Below, piece after piece: positions 13,364 through 25,300 of a DNA stretch of 64,000 bases. The stretch is from the NCBI GenBank assembly GCA_963855995.1, contig OY979717.1, positions 21,861,906 to 21,925,905 of the forward strand, read 5' to 3'. The position numbers and the translations under genes were made by a program. The stretch is from Muricea muricata. Its lineage: Eukaryota > Cnidaria > Anthozoa > Malacalcyonacea > Plexauridae. The notes under the pieces are model-generated. The model saw only the letters and a program-made list of their open reading frames with translations. It did not search any database and had not been told where the DNA came from. Position 1 is the first letter of the stretch. Each line of letters starts with the position of its first letter.

Positions 13364-16300
13364 GTAGGCATGAATTACTTTTACAGCTCAAGAGGGCCGT
13401 GATAATTGTAGTTCAACACTAGACTCTAATATGTAGGAAACAAAAGTGCAAAAACGGTTCTTCACATAGTTCAATAGTGTAACTTTCCTGCTGCCCCAAC
13501 AGTGGATTTCGGGCATAAGTAGAGGCGGATACTGACATTTTAAAATTTTTCAAGATAATACTTGACGAGTGAATTCGAATGAAAACGGAAATTCAATAGC
13601 ATAATAAAATAATGTACCATAATGGTTAAAAACATATTAAACTCAATAAACATTAGACTGGATGAGTCAACAAAGCACGTGAGCTAATAAAGCTTATGTT
13701 TCAGGAGCGCGGATTCAAGTCCTCGCAAAGGAATACTGAAGACAAAAAGAATAACAGAAACAAACACGATAAGAATCTCTGGAACAGTACCAGCAAGTGA
13801 AGTCGTTGATAAAGCTACATCTTCTCAAAAAGAAAGCCGGACAAAGTACAGCGAACATGCAGCAGCCCCACTAGACGACGAGATAGACTGGTCCCCATAT
13901 TTAACGAGATCCTCAGGAAGCATTTCAAGCACTCTCCCACCCGAAAAACCCAAACAGCAAGTGTTTAAACCCCCAATACGATATCGAGTACAACAGGATA
14001 TGGAACTGGAACCCGAGGTTAAACCAAAAAGCATGATTTTTTCGAGAAAATGGAAATCAGAACCATCTTTAGTGACTGATAAATCCGAGCAGCGTTCAAG
14101 ATCGGTCGACCGTCTTTCTTCCGAAAAAGAAACAAAACTATCTAAAGTTAAAATCGACCTAATAAGACCCATCGATTTGAAGCCACTGAAACCTGCACAA
14201 TCCTTCGGCGACTTGTCATCTCATACAAAGGTGCAAACCGAAGCAAAGTTCCAAATGAAGCCACAACGATGGAAAAGCAATCCAGAATTGACCACTGCAG
14301 AGAAACTGGAAGAAATAAACCAGCGTAAGCCAACGCGAGAGTTGGAAACAAAAATTGTTCGTGCCTTGCCAGTACACTTGCAACCACTTCACCAGCCAAA
14401 GCCTGTCAAAGAAACCACTGTTAAAACCACTGCAGTGAAAGATGTATCCGTGCAGTTCACAACCTCCCGCGAAACGAAAAGTGAAGGAACCCAAGCGCGA
14501 TTGGATCCTTCTCCACCACTAACTGTTTCAACCGATCAAGCTTACAAAAGTACGCAAACGGTCGAGCAGCCAGAGAAAATAAATGTTCCTGCTCCAATGG
14601 TTATCCAGTTTCAGAAGTCCGAAATGACGGAGAAAAAGCCACGAGTTAGCTCTGTGCAAGTTAAAGATATAAGGTCACACGATATGAGCGAATTGGACAT
14701 GACTACGGAAAGAAGAGCTACTAAGAAACAAGTGTCTGACAAAATTGTGGTGGAGTACGTCAGGGAACCAAGAAAGCCCAAAGAGGAAGAAAGAATGGAA
14801 ACAGAAATTTGTGAAGACCACGCAACTGAGGTGAGATTCAGAAAACAAGGTTACGAAAGAAGAACAAAACAAACTATTCCTGTCGGACGCATTGATGATA
14901 TTGAAATGGAATCTTTGACATCAGAGGTAATTAAGTTACAGCGTATATTATTTTGTTAATTCTTCAGTGTTGTGCTGTTGATTGCCTAAATTCAAGTCTG
15001 TTGGTGTTACCAAAACCAAAGAATGTGCTGACAACAACTATCCTTTTCCATGAGGAAAAAGGTTTTTGAGGGTTGAATTTTTTTCTCCCGTTAAGGTGCC
15101 GGAAATTTTGGTGAAATAGAAAAGAAAGCAGACGGAAAGAGAAAATGTGAGAAAGTGTAAGACTGAACACAATGTGTGTCAGAATGTACTGAAAGGAGTG
15201 CGGAATGTTAAACATACTGTTCTGATATTAATCTAGAGGGTGCATAGCAGTAGCCTATAGGTAGCAATAGACAATCAAGCAAGCAGGAGTGTGTGGATGT
15301 AGGTGACTACCGAAAATACAGTCATGCACAAAACATTTTAACGGCTCTTTGTATACGCAAGATTTCAGAACGCCATGAAGACATTAATATTTTTTGACCT
15401 TTTGAAAAATCGAGGCTCTCTTTATGTATTTGAGATAGTTGCATTTTTTTATCGCATATTATTACTGTCACTTAGATTGTAATATAGTAAGACAGGTACA
15501 CAAACGGAAAAATGAATGTTATGAATGCATTAATATCAAAAATCATTTTCCTTCTAATCCAGGAAGATTATCCAGAAACAAGAAGAACGGTAAAGAAATT
15601 GAAAACAACTCACGTCAATTACCAACCTTCTGGTCAAAAGCAAGAAATCAGACAGTACGTAGACAAGAAACCTGAAGAAAAGACAATACAAGTTACCAAC
15701 CGTGGCGAAGATTTAACATACGGCAGAATAGAAACAAGCAGAACGCTTCCTTCGACCTACAGGCGCGAAGAGCCCAAGGCAGTTGAACGTATTACAGTGG
15801 AAGAGATCACTTTTCCGAGAAAAACTAAATCCACATCAGCGGAGACATATCAGGTGAGAGTTTCGCGACATATACATAGCGCTACATGTCTTCAGCAGAT
15901 AGAAGGAAAACCCCCTATCGGGGAAAATTCCATTTTGACTTTATATCGTGCCTGTAGACCTAAAAGCGTATGTCTGTATGTTGGTAGCCTTCAATTTACT
16001 AATAGTCCCCAGACAACACGTTTTTTCTCAATTTTTGCTTAAAAACGACTTATATAGCCAAACTTTGTAAAATTTCATGTTCGTTTGTTGGCAAAATAAA
16101 ACAACTCGTATCATTAGTAAGTTCATAACTGTATTAGGCATTAGTATGGTTATTTTTATTTTTCAACCGGTAACCGAGTTATTTGTCCAAAATGGCAAAA
16201 ATGTTTTTGGGACCTAGTTCGAAAACACGTTTTCAACAGCTTATATCTTCACAGGAATTTGAAAAACCAAAGTAACCATAATAATGCGTTAATATAAAAT

Positions 16301-19300
16301 TTGAAGGCTGCCAATCGCAACATAAAAAACTGCGTGCGCTTGCAAGGTTTTTTAAGGCATCATATAAAATTCCATTGGTTGTGACGAAAATCAGTGCATT
16401 CAGTCATTTTCGTTGCCCAGCTGCCGGACTAATGATGACATGCAGAAAGTTCTTTCCAATGTGGGACAACAAAAAAATCAAAAATCGCTGAAACTATACT
16501 TTAAGGGCCAACTGTTCAAAATCTGGTTAACTTAAGCCTGTGTTAATGCAAAATTTAAACGAAATTTTCCCTCCAGTTTATTTATAACTATGGAATTAAT
16601 CTTCAAAAATCTTGTCTGGATCAAAGGTAGTATTAGATTCTAAACTTTTTAAATAAACCGACGTGTAGAAATACAGAAAAGCAGTTGGTTAAACTTTGTC
16701 AATAAACCAGGGTTGGCGCTAACCCAGGCTAGAACAACCGGCCCCAGGACCAATGTCTATGAACCAACAAACAAAAATTCCTAATGTCAAGAAAAATATT
16801 TTCCTCCCCTGCTATTTCCTCCTGAAAAGCTTGCAGCAACCTAGAAAGGCGGTTGTCATTTTAAAATACAGGCATTTTAAAATGTGGAATAATGTTGCTC
16901 TTTTTTCCAGCGTCAGCAAGGTCTTAAACGAAAGAAAGACACCATTGAGGTTAAATATCAGAGACCGGCTGTGACTGAAGTAAGAAGAGAAACATCTAAA
17001 AAATCTGACGTTGGAAGAATTGTGATCGACGAAACTGTAAAACCATTTAAAAAGGTTAGGCGTGAACCTCTTGTCGGACGGATTGAAGACATGAACGTTG
17101 AAGAATCGTCCAAGCAAGAAGGAGTTTATCCTTCACAACCGCACATTGGAAGCCTACTTGTGAAAGATGCTCCCACTGAAAGAGAGGTTCATGAGGTATG
17201 TTTTTTTTATTAAAGTCTCGCAAATTATGCATGATTATAAAAAACAAAAGTAACAAAAGACTGCAGTTTGATTGCACACACAGATGTTAGATCGGGAAGG
17301 CAGGTACAAGAGTAAAGTAATGCCATTAAACATTAGTTAGTATATTATTATTATTACTATATCATGAGAACATTAATAGCCCGGACTAATATCAGCACAT
17401 CATTTTAATCAATATTGTTGTATGTTATACAAATGATGAGGTTTTTGAGTGCAATGGTGAGAATAATTTCATGAGGTGAAAGATTGATTGTTGCATTCAA
17501 CGAGGAGTTAGCCGAGTTGAATGGAACAATCAATCTTTCACCGAATGAAAATATTCTTACTATTGCACGAATAAATACATTCATTATTTGTTTTATATCA
17601 TACCAGACTATTGGTTTTCAAAATCAATTTATTCTACATTTAAAACAAAACACATTTGAGTAGTATTATAGTATTTGGATTATTTCGCATTCATCTCAAG
17701 ACCAAAACCAGCCTAAAGTAAAACCGTACGAAGTTTTTGACGGATGGGAATTGTTAGAACGTAATGGAAAAAGCTATTGCAATACCGGGGGGTGTGGGGT
17801 TATTCCTGGAATAATTATTGCGTAAATTTCGTAAAACATGCTTTTAACTATTTAGACTTGCCAATACCTACCAAAGTTCCAATATAACGAAGAGAAATCA
17901 ATCACTGAGTAATAAATATTTGCCCGAAAGTAGAAGACAAGTAATTATGCCATCACCGTTTCTTTATTGATAATAAATGGCTTATCTTTATTTATCTTTA
18001 TTTGTATGAATTTGGCTGGCTTTCGTTCTAAAATGTAACAGCAGATAATTGACTTCCTTGTTTTTACGAACTCGCTTTTGAGCGGAAAAACATTTTCATC
18101 TGTTATTCAAACTAGGTTTGGGATTAGAATCTAAAGAGCTATTTATATGGAAGGGCAAGGTGTCGCTTGAAAGAGGCGAGATATCTCGCCAAGCGGGATG
18201 AAAATATTCCCAACCCGCTTAATTGCCGGGATCAACGGGTTTCGATCATTTTGAAGTTTCGATAGTTTCAAACATTGTATAGCTCGAATTTCAAACGACA
18301 AACAAAAGACGGCAAACCGGCCTCAATAGCTGTAATGTTAATGAATAGTGAAATCCAAACAAAAATTAATCTCACATTTTCATTTACTGGGCTTATCCGG
18401 CTCCTTATAAACAGCTCTTTAATAAAAGCTAGGTTGTCGTGAACAGAAAATAACATTTGAATTGGTTAGTTTCAATTTGAGTTTTCTATTTACATGCGAA
18501 GAAAGAGAAAAATACCAGAAATAAACATGTATTCGCGCAAGTTAAACCGATATGTTATGCAAGATGTTCTTACAACATTGTCAACAACGTTGTTTATAAT
18601 ATAGCATTTGTAAATTCTGAACGCTGATTGGCTAAGAGCCGTGTTGATATAACTCTATGACAACACGGAAAATTTCCCGCCACTCTTCTGTTAAGGTTCT
18701 TTGTGCTATATTATAAAGAAATATAAAACATTTTTTCCGTATTGATACACAATTATATCAACACTCGTGAAAATTGGAAAAACTCGAAATTGTGGGAAAA
18801 CACTCCGCCCTGCGCATAGAGATTATAAAAGAATAGAGTCGGCATCGCGGGACGAACTGCGGGACAAATTGAACAAATCTAATGGGGGGCAAATTTAGGT
18901 CCCGGATGTATAGCGATGAAAGCATCCTGTTTTTGTCTGTGGTTTTTGTCAATTTTTGCTTGTTTTATGACCAGTATGCACACAGATACTGACTATACTA
19001 GGAAATCATGTTTTTAGCTTTCTAGTTTTTGTAATTTTAGGTGCAGACAGCCAGATTTTTGTGTAAATATCAGAGTTTTTCAACCTTAGGTTCTCCCTAG
19101 CAACGCATAGCAACCAGTTTTTGACCGGCTTTTCGCAGCGAGGTTTTGCAAAATATCTGCTAAATTATCCCACATCTGGACACAAATTGAACTTATTTGC
19201 CTTCAAACAGTTATCAAAATTGTTTTAGAAGTGCAACAAGGTGTACAACCACAATACTGCGATGTATTTAAACTTTAAGGACTTTTCTAGTGTGTTCATC

Positions 19301-22300
19301 TGATTTTTCGAATACAAAAATTGCATTTTCGCTCACAAATACTCAATATTAAACATACCCAACTTTATCCTGTATTCAAAACACAAAATTCAAACCTTTC
19401 AAGGCAATCCCGCACTATTCTTTAACATTTTCGCCTTAGTTTTTATTGAAAAAACTCTCAGTGCGAAAAATCGGAAAAAGTTTTTTCTCAGCTTTCTCAA
19501 TCTGTTGTTGTGAACAGTCGATCAACAGCCAATAGATGTAAGATGTTACATCCGGGCATATGATCCGGGTCTTAAATTTGCCCCCCATTAGCGAGCTTCA
19601 ATTTGTCCCGCGAGCTTGACTGAATTTTAATCAGGATGCCGCCTCTATTCTTTTATAATCTCTATGGCCCTGCGGGCGTCGTGTTTCCACACAATTTTTC
19701 GTTTTTCCAATTTCCGCTAGTGTTGATATAACTGTATATCAACACGGAACTGAAATGTTTTATATTTCTTAAATTACGTACACTCCCATGTTTCCGAATC
19801 GGTCAGACACCTTCATGTTTTTAATAACAATGTTGCGGTGCCTGACGTGCTGGAGAAAATATTTTTTCAATTTAAACTCATTGGATGGAACTTAAAAATT
19901 ACACATCTGCATTTTAGTGCGAGTTTGTAAAATATAATATAAAAATGCCACGTCCCAATCTTTCAGATTAAACTACATCCATTTTTTACTTTTATTTAAT
20001 TCTCAGGTCGAACCAAGGAAAGTTGAAACCAAGGTCACAAAACAAGATTTAAAAGAAAGGTCAAAACACGAAGGAGAAATATTGAAAATTGACAAAATGC
20101 GTGTGGAAGAATTCGAGTTAGCTCCTAAGGAGTCAATAAATGTTGACGAAAGAGTGACAAAGTATAAAGAAAGGGTAGCAAGGTCTCGCAAGGTATTGTT
20201 GAAAGAAGTTTTGAAATAGTTTTATTGATAGCTAGTTTTGAAATAGTTTTATTGATAGCTAGATCATATTATAATATTTTAAATGTAGTTGCAAAGTATT
20301 CGAAGGTAAGTACAATGTACTTAGTGCTGTGAGTTGAGAAAAATGTGAAATTTATTACTTATTGCTCAAATCACAGCGCGTAAATTCTTGTAATATTGTT
20401 CAAAAATGAACTTGAAATGTTGGAATCAATCACCCCTGTCGTTATGCAGACTTTGCTTTTTACAAAAATTGCATAACGATCTTGCTCCGTTAACTTTTTT
20501 CTTGATAATTGTAATGAAATTTATACGTTCAATCAAATACGCAAGCAGGTTGTAGAGGAATTTGATTATGCACAGGTTTAGTATATAGGTGCACTATTGG
20601 TATGTGTCTTCGCACATTTGGATGTTATGGGATCACCGTGCACTATCCGCAGATCTACCAGGTAAAAGACAACGTTCAGGTATCAGTGTTGTGACCTATG
20701 AGGTAACACTAAAAGCATTGACAATATAAACTTGAAAGTAAATATTAAATCAGTAAAATTTTACGATCTCATTAATATCAAAAGGATACGGTTGAAAGCA
20801 AACCACAATACGACGATAAGTAATTGAAATAGATAATTAGAGAATGTTTTTCTTGTTCATTTCTGCTTAAAATTACGTTTTCATTAGTTTCAGGTGTGTT
20901 CTAGTAGGGTTTATAGGCACAACATTGATAAATGAATCCAATGATTTTAAACCGGCTTTCACGCTGGTACCATCATTGCACATTTGTTGTACGAGAGACC
21001 AGCGTACTAATAACTCAAGATACTACTTTGGCAGTGCGCAAGTAAAGATGACGCATTCAAAATCGGTAAATTCGATGTGACTGAAACTGAAAAAATCTCG
21101 ACTGATTCATACATCTTGAAAGAAATAATTACAGAGATCATATATGAAGTAGATGGACCTCGAAAGGTGAGCTTGCATGTCTTCGTACATTACGTGATAG
21201 TTTAATGGGTTGCATAGGATGGTAGGAAAGTATCGAAGTGAAAACATGACAAGCTATAGTCATAGTATCATCAGAATCTCGCAGTAAAAAATTTTATTCG
21301 CAGCATTTCTTAAACCAAACTAAAGATGATACCAAATCAAACCAGCTCCAGAAACAGAGCAACACGTGCGCGAATAGAGCAATCCATTCCATTAATTATT
21401 GATACAAATCAGTTAACTTCGAGCAGTATAAAATTAGAATAGAACTCGCCAACTGAGACGGGGGAGCTACTTGCTACGACAAATGAACAAAAGAAACACT
21501 GTGTTATTACAGTCGGTTGGCTACATACGAATATATTTTTTTATTGTTATTAGCAGGATCGTTATCATTTCACGCCCAAAATTTCTATTCACCAAATGCT
21601 TACGAGCTTTTTTATTTTTCTAAATAGGTTTTTTGTTCTTCATCACCTACTCGCTTTAATACAGTTTGGTTGGTTCAATAATATGACACCTTTACTTGCC
21701 TTTTAGGACGACGTTAACAGTACATCAGATGAGCTAGAATCTAAAGAACTATACCAGCAGACGAAGAAACGTCTTGACAATACCAACACCGAATCAAACA
21801 CTACACAGACCATCGTGGTTAATAGCAAACAAATTTGCCAGAAACCATCCAAAATGACCAAAAACCTGCAAGAAGTTGACATTGACCGTATCGTCATCGA
21901 AGAAACATCAGAACCCATACCAGGACGAACAGGACAAATTGTGCCCGAAAAGATTAAAATATCAGGAACGACCATTAAAATGAATGAAAATTACAAGCAA
22001 GGGGTAAAACAAAATGCACACAGAGTGGGAAAACTTGATGTGACAAAGATCGAAGAAAAGCACGCAGAAATGCAAAAGTTGGAAAAAGAAATTGAATTGT
22101 GCAATTCAAAAAAGGTAAATCAGTTGAGCCAACACTAGAGAATCATTCATAACTGAATATTAAAACTCTATTGGGCTTATAATGGACATTTTCTATATCT
22201 GTGGAATGAGATACACACATCTACTTAGTGTTATACCTCTGTTATAATTTGAAAACTTCACCATCTTTACACATGCTACGGAAGTCCAGTGGAAATTATG

Positions 22301-25300
22301 AAGCCCATACACCAGTACAATGGAAAAATAGAGCAATATATTCATTATTTCCTTTAAGACATCCTTTTCTTCTTCCTCTGGCTACTTTCCCCTTTGTCCC
22401 TGCCCACGAAAAATCCATTAAGAATGTCGGTGACCATAAAGAATAATCAAGAATGTCAAAATTTTAAAAATAACCAAAACATTTTCGCTTGTGTTACTAT
22501 GTCACTGCCCAAAAAATGCGCCAAAAATGTCCGGTGACCATAAAGAATAATTGCCAACAATAACGATATCGAGTATGTCAAAATTAAAAAAATAACCATA
22601 TAGTTTTCGCTTATGTTTTTATTGGGAAGAAACTATAAAAAAGTTCACCAAAGCAACTAGAAAAGCATGTTCTTATGAAAGGTGAAAACATAAACGAAAG
22701 AGATTCCACGAACGCCGAAAAAAAATTTTCGACAAGTACAGTGCCGCATATTCACCTAAAGGTAATTAATTTTTGGCTAAATTTTCGGAACACTATCGGG
22801 ATACCACCATTTATATGTGTGTATTGAGACTACATTTGTTAACATGGTTATGTTCTTCAACACAAATACTTTCAATGATAAATATTTTAATTCAGGAATT
22901 GTAACATTGAAAATGTACACATCACCCAATGAAAACAAACACCAATAGTTTGTTCAAATCATAGTACCCTAATAAAAACTCCCAGGAATGTCAGAGCCGT
23001 TCTCTATTATTACATGCATATTCAGCTTCAATCATCATGTTGATGCAATCGCTGTCGATTATATTTTCAGGAAGCTGCGCATACAATTTCCGATGAATTG
23101 GAAAGGATAGATTTTCTTGACACCAAATACACTCAATTCAAAAAATATCACCAAGAAATAAAGCAAAGTTCGGAAAACGTTGTGGTCAATAATGATATAA
23201 ACATCAAAGACATGAAAGACCTAAGGGAAGTTGACATTGATCGCATCACAATTCACGAACCTCCACCAAACCAACGACGACTAAAAGCCACATTACGAGG
23301 AACAGAAGACGACGTAACAAAAAGCGCAATGAAATCAACAACTAACTACAGCAGCGGAAACTGGAAAGAAAATACATTTAGAGTGGGAAAACTGGATGTA
23401 ACAAAAATTGAACAATTTGGCAAACAATCTGAAATGATGAGGGAGGACAGTCAAAAGTACAGGAAGAATAAGGTACAGTTATTGTTGATTAGGCCGGTCG
23501 ATAAATGTATTGGTGGAATATTACTGTTGCGTTTTATTCATTCATTGTGACACTAGAGGTTGATTTTTGAGGGTACCCTTCCACTTTGCCTAGTCGCCAA
23601 AGTCCCAAAATGTTGATGGCTGTCCATAGATTATCAAACGACTGGTCGGTAAACTTTAACCGTGTTTATTATATAACGTACAGTGCTTTATAAGGATTTC
23701 GGGAACTGATAAAACTCTTAATTTCACATGTGAGACTATCTATGATAATTTTACAGGTGAAAATTATCGCTTTTCATACAATCACCAATCATAGCTTCTG
23801 GACATTTTATATTGGTCGAAAACCTGTAGTTTGTATAATAAACAGAAAAATGCATGGCTGCTTGGAAATAACATATTTATTTCTTGTGTTAAACATGATG
23901 TTCAACACTCGAAATTAATCTGGTATTTCCGTGCACCCATATATTATTCTCTATTTACACCGCTTTCTAAAGGTCCGCGGATATATAAGAAAAGATTCTT
24001 AGACTTCATTTTCACTCCTCGGGGAATAAATAGAAGACCATACATTACTTAACTGATGAAGCAATCCTGGTTTTAGGATCGGAGTGTCAAGACAAAAACT
24101 AAAATTGAAGCTTCGACAGAAAATGTAAAACTACACCAGTATTTTAACGATATGAAACATCATACAAAAGTTAAAGAAAAGTCCATCTCGATGAACAACG
24201 AAAGGCTTTACAGTGTTTACAGTGCGAAAAACTCACACTTATGGACTGACGGAGATGTAGAAATCAAGGTTAAGATCATGAATACTCAGTTGAGTGACGA
24301 TGAGTCGAAACTGTTTGAAGAGCGATATTTCATTCCAATTGAACCAGCAGAACGCCCCAGCAAGGTATGTCAATAAGCGAATCGAATAACTTAGTTGATC
24401 CATATGTAGGCCAGTTACTGTTTCTAGTTCTAAGTATAGGTAATCAAGAGAAGACGAGTACAATTTGGGATTATATAGTACGAAAGATGGTCGGAAATTT
24501 TTCTGTGACAATTTATTGCCAAAACATTTTGTGCCAACACAATTTTTAATGTTTATATAACGCCACATTAATTTTTCTTTTTAAACCAAAATTTCACATA
24601 GTGATTTTTATCAAATTCCTTTGAATCCATTCCGTTTGTTGAAATACCTTTCCACTATTTTTTTGTTTTAAGAAAATTATTAATTTTATTACATTGCAAT
24701 AAATTGCACGCCTCTCAACCAATTAGCACCACAAAATTTTGAATATTCTTGTTATTAAGCCCCTGTCAAACTCACAAAGGTAAGTTTCAACCAAAAGCGT
24801 AGTTCGATTCAACTGTCATTGTAGCCATGCTGTTCAAACAATCAACGGCTATTACAAAGCTAGTTGCATCTAGGGCACTCACTTGATCGTTTTTTGGTAG
24901 TCGTCATCCTATCTCTGGAGCAACAACAAATTCAGGTTCGCTAGATACCAGATCGAAATTTAGAATTTTATTTGATTCGCTTTGGAAAAGTGTTAGATAT
25001 TTGCCATGTAGTTTGGAAAAGTGTTAGATATTTGCCATGTAGTAACTAATTAGGTGTTAGCTAACACTAATTTTGGCGTTTATTCACACTTTCGTAGTGT
25101 TAGATATTTGCCATGTAGTTACATGGCAAATATCTAACACTACGAAAGTGTGAATAAACGCCAAAATTAGTGTTAGCTAACACCTAATTAGTGTCGTAGC
25201 GCTGCAACAATTTACACCCATTTTCAGATTTACAGTGTATAAGTTCATAGCCTATGTCCTTTGTGCGAGTTATTCGTCCATTTATTCATTCTTTATACAG

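Larger units (their letters stand above)
17196..20006 (+). other. Intron 4, with inverted-repeat elements
   Basis: 2.8 kb. It holds the palindromic element at 17449-17568, the small 13-bp-TIR element at 18594-18716 and the larger foldback at 18754-19730. No exon was found between these, though a short phase-0 exon cannot be excluded. Confidence 0.65.
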
